From Variovorax davisae (GTDB lineage Bacteria > Pseudomonadota > Gammaproteobacteria > Burkholderiales > Burkholderiaceae_C): a DNA stretch of 64,000 nt. Position numbers and translations under genes: made by a program. The notes beneath the pieces are model-generated. The model searched no databases. It saw only the letters and a program-made list of their open reading frames with translations, and was not told where the DNA came from. Shown one piece after another: positions 10,229-18,048 of this stretch (position 1 is its first letter; each line of letters begins with the position of its first letter). The stretch spans positions 124,001-188,000 of the forward strand of contig NZ_JASZYS010000010.1 of assembly GCF_030316845.1 (NCBI RefSeq), given 5' to 3'.

Positions 10229-11767
10229 ATGAGTCTGTGTTTGGTGCAGAGCCGCGCCTTGCTGGGCCTCGAAGCCGCCGAAGTCACGGTCGAGGTGCAT
10301 CTGGCGAACGGATTGCCCAGCTTCACGCTGGTCGGACTGGTCGACGTCGAGGTCAAGGAGGCGCGCGAGCGGGTCCGCTGCGCGATCCAGAATGCCGGGC
10401 TCGACTTTCCGACCAACAAGCGCATCACGGTCAACCTGGCGCCGGCCGACCTGCCGAAGGATTCCGGCCGCTTCGACCTGCCGATCGCCCTCGGCATCCT
10501 CGCGGCCAGCGGCCAGATCGAGGCCGGGCGGCTGGGCGGCCATGAATTCGCCGGCGAACTCTCCTTGTCGGGGCAATTGCGGCCCGTGCGTGGTGCACTG
10601 GCGATGGCGCTGGCCCTGCATCTGCGCGGCATTGCCGCGCGGCTGGTGCTGCCGGCCGAGAGCGCGCAGGAGGCCGCGCTGGTGCCGGACGCCGAGGTCT
10701 ACGGGGCCCGCCACCTGCTGGACGTGGTGCGGCAGTTCCTGCCGGCGGGCGCCGTGCCGCCGGCCCCGGACGCCGCCGGCGACGGCTGGGCCCGCGTGCG
10801 GGCGGCGCCGCCCGGCCCGGCTTCGCGCCCGGCGGACCTGGGCGACGTCAAGGGACACGCGGGCGCCAAGCGGGCGCTGGAGATCGCCGCGGCCGGCGGC
10901 CACAGCCTGCTGATGGTGGGCCCGCCCGGCTCGGGCAAGTCGATGCTGGCGCAGCGCTTCGCCGGGCTGCTGCCGGCGATGAGCGTGGACGAAGCGCTGG
11001 AGAGCGCAGCGGTCGCCAGCCTGGGCGGCCGCTTCGAGACCGGGCAATGGATGCGGCGGCCGACCGCCAGCCCGCACCACACGGCCAGCGCGGTGGCGAT
11101 GGTGGGCGGCGGGTCGCCGCCGCGGCCGGGCGAGATCTCGCTGGCGCACCACGGCGTGCTGTTCCTGGACGAGTTCCCCGAGTTCTCGCGCGCCGCGCTG
11201 GAGGCGCTGCGCGAACCGCTGGAGACCGGCACCATCACGATTTCCCGCGCCGCCCGCCGCGCGGAGTTCCCGGCCCGGTTCCAGCTGATCGCCGCGATGA
11301 ACCCCTGCCCCTGCGGCTACCTGGGCTCGACGCTCAGGACCTGCCGCTGCACGCCGGACCAGGTGGCCCGCTACCAGGGCAAGCTCAGCGGCCCGCTGCT
11401 GGACCGCATCGACCTGCACGTCGAGGTGCCCGGGGTGTCGGCGCAACAGCTGCTGGAGGCCACGGCCGGCGAGCCGAGCGCGGCCATCCGCGGCCGCGCG
11501 GTGGCGGCGCGCGAGCGTGCCCTGGCCCGCCAGGGCGGGCCGAACCAGGCGCTTGCGGGGGCCGAGATCGACCGCCATGCCGCGCTGGCGCCGGCGGCGC
11601 TCCAGTTCCTGCACCAGGCCGCGACGCGGCTCGGCTGGTCGGCCCGCAGCACCCACCGGGCGCTCAAGGTGGCGCGCACGATCGCCGACCTGGCCGGCGC
11701 CGATGCCGTCGAGGTGGCGCACCTGGCGGAGGCGGTGCAGTACCGGCGGGCGCTGCAGTCGGGGTAG
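10229..11767 (+). CDS. comM: YifB/ComM-family Mg-chelatase-like AAA+ ATPase
   Basis: 512 aa, normal for ComM, a hexameric helicase that helps branch migration during natural transformation. An N-terminal Lon-like fold (SRALLGLEAAEVTVEVHLANGLPSFTLVGL) precedes the Mg-chelatase AAA+ core, with Walker A GPPGSGKSM and Walker B GVLFLDEFPEF, then PCPCGYLG and a C-terminal helical domain (LGWSARSTHRALKVARTIAD). ATG 10229 follows AAGGGAGCG; a longer in-frame start is possible but the family N-terminus begins at MSLCLVQSRALLG. Divergent from the porin gene. Confidence 0.93.
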   Translation: MSLCLVQSRALLGLEAAEVTVEVHLANGLPSFTLVGLVDVEVKEARERVRCAIQNAGLDFPTNKRITVNLAPADLPKDSGRFDLPIALGILAASGQIEAGRLGGHEFAGELSLSGQLRPVRGALAMALALHLRGIAARLVLPAESAQEAALVPDAEVYGARHLLDVVRQFLPAGAVPPAPDAAGDGWARVRAAPPGPASRPADLGDVKGHAGAKRALEIAAAGGHSLLMVGPPGSGKSMLAQRFAGLLPAMSVDEALESAAVASLGGRFETGQWMRRPTASPHHTASAVAMVGGGSPPRPGEISLAHHGVLFLDEFPEFSRAALEALREPLETGTITISRAARRAEFPARFQLIAAMNPCPCGYLGSTLRTCRCTPDQVARYQGKLSGPLLDRIDLHVEVPGVSAQQLLEATAGEPSAAIRGRAVAARERALARQGGPNQALAGAEIDRHAALAPAALQFLHQAATRLGWSARSTHRALKVARTIADLAGADAVEVAHLAEAVQYRRALQSG

Positions 11768-11781
11768 ATGCGCTTCGAACG

Positions 11782-11913
11782 CTAGCGCCCGGCGTGCAGC
11801 CGCGCCATCCAGCGCGAGCGCGCCAGGGCAACGAACTCGATCGCGCCCCAGAGCGCGGCCGACCCGATGCCGCGCAGGAGTCGGCTGGCGGATCGGGGAT
11901 GAAGTCGTTGCAT
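11782..11913 (-). CDS. Possible small protein (43 aa), unrecognised
   Basis: A short open frame starting MQRLHPRSASRLLRG with one hydrophobic stretch (GIGSAALWGAIEFVALA) flanked by basic residues, as in small membrane-associated peptides. It starts immediately beside the 17-bp palindrome at 11917-11933 and is divergent from the M14 peptidase gene, so both could share one operator. No clear Shine-Dalgarno is visible and I do not recognise the sequence. It may be real or a chance frame; the alternative is that 11768-11949 is purely regulatory. Confidence 0.35.
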   Translation of the reverse strand: MQRLHPRSASRLLRGIGSAALWGAIEFVALARSRWMARLHAGR

Positions 11914-11916
11914 GGT

Positions 11917-11933
11917 CACGCTACCGTAGCGTG
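11917..11933. promoter_or_regulatory. Palindromic operator candidate (CACGCTA-CCG-TAGCGTG)
   Basis: Perfect 7-bp arms around a 3-bp centre, lying between the small minus-strand frame and the M14 peptidase/alpha-beta hydrolase operon. The form is that of a TetR-type regulator site; no such regulator is adjacent, so the factor would act in trans. Confidence 0.6.
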
Positions 11934-11949
11934 CGTGTGTGACGCTTTG

Positions 11950-13026
11950 ATGGCGGCCCCTGCCGCTAACCTGCGACCCACCCACCTCTGCCACGCCCGA
12001 GTGACCGCGACCGAACTCCCCGAACTGCTCGCGCTGCGCCAGCTCGCCGAACTGGCCGGCCCGCGCATGACGCGGCGCCTGCTGTGCGACATCGAAGCGG
12101 ACGGGCGGCGCTTCCCGGTGGAGGCCTTCATGCTGGGCAGCGCCAGCCCGGACGCGCCGGCGGTCGGATTCTTCGGCGGCGTGCACGGCCTGGAGCGCAT
12201 CGGCGCCGAGGTGACCATCGCCTACCTCCGCAGCCTGGTGATGCGCCTGCCCTGGGACGACACGCTGCACCGCCAGCTGGAGACGGTGCGGCTGGTGTTC
12301 ATGCCGCTGGTCAACCCGGGCGGACTGTGGCTGGGCACGCGGGCGAATCCGAACGGGGTCGACCTGATGCGCAATGCGCCGGTCGAGTCCGCCGAGCGCG
12401 TGCCCTTCCTGATCGGCGGCCAGCGCATCAGCGCCGCCCTGCCCTGGTACCGGGGCGCGCCCGGTGCGCCCATGGAAGCCGAGAGCGCCGCCCTGTGCGC
12501 ACTGGTGGAGGCCGAACTGATGGGCCGGCCCTTCAGCATGGCGGTCGACTGCCATTCGGGCTTCGGCCTCGCCGACCGCATCTGGTTTCCGTTCGCCCAC
12601 ACGGCGCGGCCGATCGCGCACCTGGCGGAAGTGCATGCGCTGGGCGAGATCCACGACGACACCCTGCCCCACCACCGCTTCGTGCTGGAGCCGCAGAGCC
12701 GCCAGTACCTCACGCACGGCGACCTGTGGGACCACCTCTACCTGCGCGCCTGCGACCGGCCCGGCATGTTCCTGCCGTTGACGCTGGAGATGGGCTCGTG
12801 GCTGTGGATCAAGAAGAACCCGCGCCAGCTCTTCTCGCGCCACGGCATCTTCAACCCGGTCATCGCCCACCGTCAGCAACGGGTGCTGCGCCGCCATGTC
12901 GCGTGGCTGGACTTCATCGTGCGCGCCGCCTGCAGCCACGCGCGCTGGGTGCCGACCGGCGCCCAGCGCGCGGACCATGGACGGCGCGCGCTGGCGCGCT
13001 GGTACGCAGGCCGGGAGGCTCGATGA
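11950..13026 (+). CDS. M14-family zinc carboxypeptidase-like protein
   Basis: 358 aa hydrolase of the M14/DUF2817-like group. The zinc-binding HxxE is seen in GGVHGLERIGAE (near residue 82), the second zinc His in MAVDCHSGFGL, and a late Glu in LTLEMGSWLW fits the catalytic base; PNGVDLMRNAP resembles the substrate-binding Asn-Arg segment of the fold. The start at ATG 11950 is the best guess; a GTG at 12001 is an alternative and upstream in-frame sequence runs into the palindrome. The stop overlaps the next gene (ATGA), so this and the alpha/beta hydrolase are translationally coupled. The substrate (peptide, amide or ester) is unknown. Confidence 0.8.
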   Translation: MAAPAANLRPTHLCHARVTATELPELLALRQLAELAGPRMTRRLLCDIEADGRRFPVEAFMLGSASPDAPAVGFFGGVHGLERIGAEVTIAYLRSLVMRLPWDDTLHRQLETVRLVFMPLVNPGGLWLGTRANPNGVDLMRNAPVESAERVPFLIGGQRISAALPWYRGAPGAPMEAESAALCALVEAELMGRPFSMAVDCHSGFGLADRIWFPFAHTARPIAHLAEVHALGEIHDDTLPHHRFVLEPQSRQYLTHGDLWDHLYLRACDRPGMFLPLTLEMGSWLWIKKNPRQLFSRHGIFNPVIAHRQQRVLRRHVAWLDFIVRAACSHARWVPTGAQRADHGRRALARWYAGREAR

Positions 13027-13790
13027 CCACCTGGGTGCTGCTGCGCGGGCTGACGCGCGAGGTCGGGCACTGGGGCGAATTCCCGCAGTTGCTGCGCGAG
13101 CGGCTGCCCGGCGCGCGCGTGCTGGCGATCGACCTGCCGGGCAACGGGCGCCTGAACCGCGAGGCGAGCCCGCTGCGCATCGAGGCCATGGTGCAGCACT
13201 GCCGCGCGCAGCTTCGGGCGCTCGGGGTCCCGACGCCGGTCCACCTGCTCGCCATGTCGCTGGGCGGGATGGTGGCGGTCGACTGGGCCCGCCGCCACCC
13301 CGGCGAGCTGGCCGGCTGCGTGCTCGTCAACACTAGCCTGCGCCCGTTCAGCCCGTGGTACTGGCGCCTGCGGCCGGCGAACTACCCGGCCTTGCTCGGA
13401 TTGCTGCGCCCGTGGTCGAGCCAGCGGCAGCGCGAGCAGACGATCCTGCGCATCACCAGCCGCCATCCGCCGCCGGACGTCGACGTCGTCGAGCAATGGG
13501 TCGCCTTGCGCGAGGCCCGGCCGGTCAGCGGCGCCAACGCGCTGCGGCAACTGATCGCGGCCACCCGTTACCGCGCGCAGGCGCAGGCGCCGGCCGTGCC
13601 GCTGCTGGTGCTGGCGAGCCGCGGTGATGCCCTGGTCGACGTACGCTGCTCGCACCGACTGGCGCGCCAATGGCGAGCCGACATCGTGGAACATCCGAGC
13701 GCCGGGCACGACCTGCCGCTGGACGACGGACCCTGGCTCGCGCGGGCCGTCGGGGCATGGTGGGCGTCGCGAGTCGATTACAAAAACTAA
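13023..13790 (+). CDS. Alpha/beta-hydrolase fold protein
   Basis: 255 aa serine hydrolase. The nucleophile elbow is seen as LLAMSLGGMVAVDWA (Ser in M-S-L-G-G), the acid as ASRGDALVDV and the catalytic His as PSAGHDLPLDD, so the triad is complete. The N-terminal LLRGLTREVGHWGEF corresponds to the oxyanion loop. The ATG overlaps the M14 stop by four bases. The pairing of two hydrolases behind one palindrome suggests a shared degradative job, but the substrate cannot be named. Confidence 0.85.
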   Translation: MTTWVLLRGLTREVGHWGEFPQLLRERLPGARVLAIDLPGNGRLNREASPLRIEAMVQHCRAQLRALGVPTPVHLLAMSLGGMVAVDWARRHPGELAGCVLVNTSLRPFSPWYWRLRPANYPALLGLLRPWSSQRQREQTILRITSRHPPPDVDVVEQWVALREARPVSGANALRQLIAATRYRAQAQAPAVPLLVLASRGDALVDVRCSHRLARQWRADIVEHPSAGHDLPLDDGPWLARAVGAWWASRVDYKN

Positions 13791-14001
13791 CACCGCGTAT
13801 CAGCTTCGCATGCCTTCGGCGCTTCCGCAGAGGTCTGACAGGCGAAGAAAACCCGGGCTTCCGTGAACAACGGCGCATCGCCACGACCCGCCCCGCAGCG
13901 CCGGCTTTCATCTTCCGATCGGCTCCCTAGAATCCGGCCGCCCTCGGCCTCGGCCGGCGGGCTTGTTTGTCACACATGAAGATTCAGGGATCAAAAAATA
14001 T

Positions 14002-14742
14002 ATGGAACACAGTACCTTCAAGAAGCTGTCGGCCGAGTTCATCGGCACGTTCTGGCTCGTTTTCGGCGGTTGCGGCAGTGCGGTATTGGCCGCTGCCTTT
14101 CCAGGCCTGGGCATCGGCTTCGTCGGTGTCTCGCTGGCCTTCGGCCTCACGGTGCTGACCGGCGCCTATGCGCTCGGTCCGATCTCCGGGGGCCACTTCA
14201 ATCCCGCGGTGTCGGTGGGCCTGGTGGTGGGCGGGCGCTTCCGCGCCGCCGAGCTGCCCGGCTACGTCGTCGCCCAGGTGCTCGGCGCCATCGCCGCGGC
14301 CTTCGTGCTCTACCTGATCGCCACCGGCAAGCCCGGCGCCGAGATCGGCGGCTTCGCCACCAACGGCTTCGGCGCGCATTCGCCGGGCGGCTTCGGCGTC
14401 AAGGCGGCGCTGCTGACGGAGGTCGTGCTGACCGCGGTCTTCCTGATCGTGATCCTGGGCGCCACCGCCAGGCACAGCGCCGCGGGCTTCGGCGGCCTGG
14501 CGATCGGCCTCTGCCTGACGCTGATCCACCTGATCTCGATTCCGGTCACCAACACCTCGGTCAATCCGGCACGCAGCACCGGGCCGGCGCTGTTCGGCCC
14601 GGCCATCGCGCTCGACCAGCTGTGGCTGTTCTGGGTGGCGCCGATCATGGGGGCGGTGATCGGGGCGGTGATCTACAGGGTGCTGCTGGCGACCCCGGCT
14701 GGCGAGGCACGCGTGGCCTCGGGGCTCAAGACGGCGGGTTGA
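14002..14742 (+). CDS. aqpZ: Aquaporin Z-type water channel
   Basis: 246 aa membrane channel of the MIP family with six helices. Both pore NPA motifs are present: GGHFNPAVSVG (near residue 65) and NTSVNPARSTG (near residue 190). The selectivity-filter arginine following the second NPA (NPAR) and the HLISIPVTN segment fit the water-specific AqpZ type rather than a glycerol facilitator. ATG 14002 is chosen with an upstream AGGGA; an in-frame extension exists but is not family-like. It stands alone with about 210 bp of upstream non-coding DNA. Confidence 0.93.
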   Translation: MEHSTFKKLSAEFIGTFWLVFGGCGSAVLAAAFPGLGIGFVGVSLAFGLTVLTGAYALGPISGGHFNPAVSVGLVVGGRFRAAELPGYVVAQVLGAIAAAFVLYLIATGKPGAEIGGFATNGFGAHSPGGFGVKAALLTEVVLTAVFLIVILGATARHSAAGFGGLAIGLCLTLIHLISIPVTNTSVNPARSTGPALFGPAIALDQLWLFWVAPIMGAVIGAVIYRVLLATPAGEARVASGLKTAG

Positions 14743-14829
14743 AGGCCGATGCCGGTGCCCGATGTGCGTGCCGGTTTGCCGAGGCTCGCTAGCCGGACTT
14801 GAAAGGCGGCTGTGTTCGGCGGAACAGAT

Positions 14830-15387
14830 TCAGAGTTCGCCCAGCTTCGCGCCGTCGACCGGCTTCAGCAGCCATTTGGCGATGTCACCGCCCAGCGCAT
14901 AGGTCACCACACCGACCATGCTGCAGGTTGTGCGCGGCAAGCCGAAATAGATGAACATCTGTCGTTGCGCCGAGAACTGGACCGGCGCCTCGCCCCGACG
15001 CTCCAGCACACCGTGAAGCTGCACGATCTTGGGGCCGCCATAGAGCCCGCCGGCATTGGCCAAGATGTCGGTGATCTGCACCTTCAGCACAGGAGCCCCT
15101 TCGGCGCTCGCCGGGGGCTGAGCAACGACGAACTCGAAGGGTTCGAGCAGTTGGTCTTGCACGGCCTGCTGCAATGACGCGGGCACATCGCAGGGGTCAT
15201 CCTTTTTGGACAGTTGCAACCCTTCGCCGGTCCTGCCGTAGGAGATGGGTGGCATCACCACCGTGTTGTGCACCGAGGCGGTCGGCGGGGGCGGCTCCGG
15301 CATGGATGGCTGGCGGGTTCCGCAGGCCGTCAAGCCACCCATGACCAGTGCCGTTGCGATTGCATTGCGCATGAGATGTCGTTTCAT
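14830..15387 (-). CDS. Putative lipoprotein, unknown function
   Basis: 185 aa. A type II signal peptide with lipobox LTAC (residues about 20-23) is visible after a basic start MKRHLMRNAIATALVMGG. The mature part begins with a Pro-rich linker (PSMPEPPPPTAS) and holds two further cysteines (DPCDVPAS and RTTCSMVG) that could form a disulfide. The start has a good Shine-Dalgarno (GGAGAAGACTCAAATG). I do not recognise the domain. It is convergent with aqpZ, and its leader contains a terminator-like hairpin at 15437-15460. Confidence 0.75.
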   Translation of the reverse strand: MKRHLMRNAIATALVMGGLTACGTRQPSMPEPPPPTASVHNTVVMPPISYGRTGEGLQLSKKDDPCDVPASLQQAVQDQLLEPFEFVVAQPPASAEGAPVLKVQITDILANAGGLYGGPKIVQLHGVLERRGEAPVQFSAQRQMFIYFGLPRTTCSMVGVVTYALGGDIAKWLLKPVDGAKLGEL

Positions 15388-15436
15388 TTGAGTCTTCTCC
15401 GTGTGCGCATGGGGGTTCGAAAGCCATGCGGGCAAG

Positions 15437-15460
15437 AAAAAAAGCGCGGCAGATGCCGCG
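15437..15460 (-). terminator. Terminator-like hairpin with U-tract, upstream of the lipoprotein gene
   Basis: On the minus strand CGCGGC-ATCT-GCCGCG is followed by C and seven T residues. No minus-strand gene lies upstream of it (15461-15600 is non-coding before the divergent MFS gene), so it would end a short untranslated transcript or act as an attenuator of the lipoprotein gene. Confidence 0.6.
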
Positions 15461-15600
15461 TCGCCGGGATTCTGGTTTCCACAACCCCGTCCAGGCGGCC
15501 ATCGCCTGAGAAGCAGCCCTTTCCCCCGCAGACACGGAAACATCGGCCCGTCGCGTGCGACTTCGCCAAGCACGCGAACCCCGCCCGCTAGAGTTCGCCA

Positions 15601-16809
15601 ATGGCTGTCTCCCCCTCCCCGCCGCCCCCCTACGACCGCCGCCTCGTCGGCTGGCTCTCCCTCGGCCAGCTCATCACCTGGGGCAGCGTCTTCTATACCT
15701 TCGCGCTCCTGATGGAGCCGGTCGAGCGCGAGCTCGGCCTGAGCCGCGCGCAGTCCTCGCTGGCGTTCAGCCTGGCGCTGCTGGCGGAGGGGTTCATGGC
15801 CTGGCCGGTCGGCCGCTGGATCGACCGCGGCCACGAGCGCGCCGTGATGGCCGGCGGCTCGCTGCTGATCGCCGCCGGCCTGCTGCTGCACAGCGTGGTG
15901 CATAGCGCCGCCGGCTTCTACGCGGCCTGGCTGCTGCTCGGCGCGGCGCTTGCGGCCACGCTCTACACGCCGGCCTTCGCGGTCGTCACGCGCCGCTTCC
16001 CCCTCGACTTTCGCCGCGCGATCATCACGCTCACCTTCCTCGGCGGGCTGGCCAGCACGGTCTTCATTCCGCTGGATGCCTGGCTGATCGCGCAGTTCGG
16101 CTGGCGCCATGCGCTGTGGGTGCTCGCCGCGGTCCATCTGCTGCTGTGCGCGCCGCTGCATGCGTCGATCCTTCGGCACGCACCGAAGCGCAGCATCGGC
16201 GTGCCGTTGGCAGGCGCCGTGGCCGCGCGGCGTCCCGTCGGCCACTACCTGCGCAGCGCGCCCTTCCTGCTGATCGGCGTCTTCACCGTGCTGCTGATGG
16301 CCGTGACCGCCGCGCTGCCGCCGCACATGGTGAGCCTGCTGCGCGGCGCCGGGCTGTCGGAGACCTGGGCCATCGCGGTGCCGGCCGCGATCGGCATCGT
16401 GCAGGTGTTCGGCCGCGCCCTGCTCTACTTCTTCGAGCACCACTTCGACCTGCACCTGGCCAACCGGCTCATTCCCTGCCTGATCCCGATCGGCCTCGCG
16501 ACCCTGCTGGCCGGCGCCGGGCATCCGGCCGCAGCGCTGGCCTTCGTGCTGTTCTACGGCATGGGCAACGGCATGCTGACGATCGTCAAGGGCACCGCGA
16601 TCGCGCAGTACGTGAACCGCGAGCACGTGGCGACGCTCAACGGCGCGCTGGGCCTGCCGAGCGCGATCGCCCGCGCCCTCGCGCCGCTGATGCTGGGGCT
16701 GCTGTGGACGCCTGCGGGCGGCTACACGGCCGGGCTGTGGATCCTGCTGGCGGCCAGCCTGGTCGCCGTGCTGGCGCTGCTCGCCGCCCAGCGGCGGCGC
16801 GTCAGATGA
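15601..16809 (+). CDS. MFS transporter
   Basis: 402 aa major facilitator with about twelve hydrophobic segments. The loop 2-3 signature appears as GRWIDRGHERAVM around residue 75, and the first helix as LSLGQLITWGSVFYTFALL. Helix-loop repeats continue to the C-terminus (GLWILLAASLVAVLALLAA). The 3' end overlaps the FAH gene on the other strand by 8 bp. The substrate is not readable; family members carry small organic acids or drugs. There is no adjacent regulator. Confidence 0.87.
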   Translation: MAVSPSPPPPYDRRLVGWLSLGQLITWGSVFYTFALLMEPVERELGLSRAQSSLAFSLALLAEGFMAWPVGRWIDRGHERAVMAGGSLLIAAGLLLHSVVHSAAGFYAAWLLLGAALAATLYTPAFAVVTRRFPLDFRRAIITLTFLGGLASTVFIPLDAWLIAQFGWRHALWVLAAVHLLLCAPLHASILRHAPKRSIGVPLAGAVAARRPVGHYLRSAPFLLIGVFTVLLMAVTAALPPHMVSLLRGAGLSETWAIAVPAAIGIVQVFGRALLYFFEHHFDLHLANRLIPCLIPIGLATLLAGAGHPAAALAFVLFYGMGNGMLTIVKGTAIAQYVNREHVATLNGALGLPSAIARALAPLMLGLLWTPAGGYTAGLWILLAASLVAVLALLAAQRRRVR

Positions 16810-17986
16810 TCCCTCGACCGGCCAGGTTGCGCATGAGCGCGCCGATGCCGAAGGTCCATCGCGGCGCCTGGTCCGCATGCACCACGCGGTTGTGCAGCGC
16901 GCCGAGTTCGGGCGCCGAGATCGTCACCCGGTCGCCGACCACGTGCGTGAAGCCCTGGCCCGGCCCGTGGCGGTCCTGGGTCGGCGCGAACATGGTGCCG
17001 AGGAACAGCATCAATCCATCGGGATAGGCATGGTGCGGGCCGATGGCTTGCGACACCAGGTCGAGCGGGTCGCGGCTGATTTTCGACAGCGAGCTCGCGC
17101 CGTCGAGCGTGAAGCCCTCGGGCCCCTCCACCCGCAGCGCCACCGTGATGCGGCGAACGTCGTCGATGCCGAAGTGCTCGTCGAACAGGCGGATGAAGGG
17201 CCCGATCGCGCACGACGCGTTGTTGTCCTTGGCCTTGCCCAGCAGCAGCGCGCTGCGGCCCTCGAAGTCGCGCAGGTTGACGTCGTTGCCCAGCGCCGCG
17301 CCGAGCGTGCGGCCGCGGCTGTCGACGGCCAGCACCACCTCGGGCTCAGGGTTGTTCCAGACCGAACCCGAATGGATGCCGACGTCGGCGCCGGTGCCCA
17401 CCGCGGCCAGCACCGGCGCCTTGGTGAAGATCTCGGCGTCGGGTCCGATGCCGACCTCGAGGTACTGCGACCAGGCGCCCTGCGCGATCAGCACGTCCTT
17501 GACCTTGGCGGCCTGCGGCGAGCCGGGCACGATGCCCGCCAGGTTGTCGCCCAGCACGCCGCCGAGCGCGGCGCGGATCGATTCGGCCTTGGAGGCATCG
17601 CCGCGCGACTGCTCCTCGATCACGCGCTCCAGCAGGCTGGCGATGAAGGTCACGCCGCTGGCCTTGACCGCTTGCAGGTCGCAGGGCGCGAGCAGCCACG
17701 GGTGCTGCGGGTCGCGGCGGGTCTCGTCGCTGTTGGCCAGCGCCTGCTCGAGCGACGCCACGCGCTGGGTGCGCTCGTCGCGCAGGGCCTCGCGCACCGC
17801 GCCGACCGGGTCGTCCAGCTCCAGCAGCTGGCTCGCGGTGGCGGCGACGCGCGACAGGTCGTGCAGGCCGCCTTCGTGCACCGCGACCAGCACCGGGCCG
17901 ATGTCGGGCTGCCAGAGGCGCCCGACCAGGGTGGCGCGCTCGGCATCGCGAGGCAGGGACTGGGCGGGCGAAAGCATCGAGGTCAT
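16802..17986 (-). CDS. Fumarylacetoacetate hydrolase (FAH) family protein
   Basis: 394 aa. The C-terminal FAH fold shows metal-binding acidic residues in VWNNPEPEVVLAV and LGNDVNLRDFEGRSALLLGKAKDNNASCAIGP; the longer N-terminal domain and total length resemble the 2-keto-3-deoxy sugar-acid dehydratase (XylX/AraD1-like) branch rather than true fumarylacetoacetase. It starts 62 nt after the nicB stop on the same strand and so may be the last gene of the nicotinate string; there it could act on a ring-cleavage product, or it could be an unrelated sugar-acid enzyme. The family call is firm, the substrate is not. Confidence 0.82.
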   Translation of the reverse strand: MTSMLSPAQSLPRDAERATLVGRLWQPDIGPVLVAVHEGGLHDLSRVAATASQLLELDDPVGAVREALRDERTQRVASLEQALANSDETRRDPQHPWLLAPCDLQAVKASGVTFIASLLERVIEEQSRGDASKAESIRAALGGVLGDNLAGIVPGSPQAAKVKDVLIAQGAWSQYLEVGIGPDAEIFTKAPVLAAVGTGADVGIHSGSVWNNPEPEVVLAVDSRGRTLGAALGNDVNLRDFEGRSALLLGKAKDNNASCAIGPFIRLFDEHFGIDDVRRITVALRVEGPEGFTLDGASSLSKISRDPLDLVSQAIGPHHAYPDGLMLFLGTMFAPTQDRHGPGQGFTHVVGDRVTISAPELGALHNRVVHADQAPRWTFGIGALMRNLAGRGII

Positions 17987-18048
17987 GCGAAGGTCTCCAG
18001 GGGCGCAGCCGGTGATTCGGCCTCTGCGCCCCGGATCGTACGGGAGTC

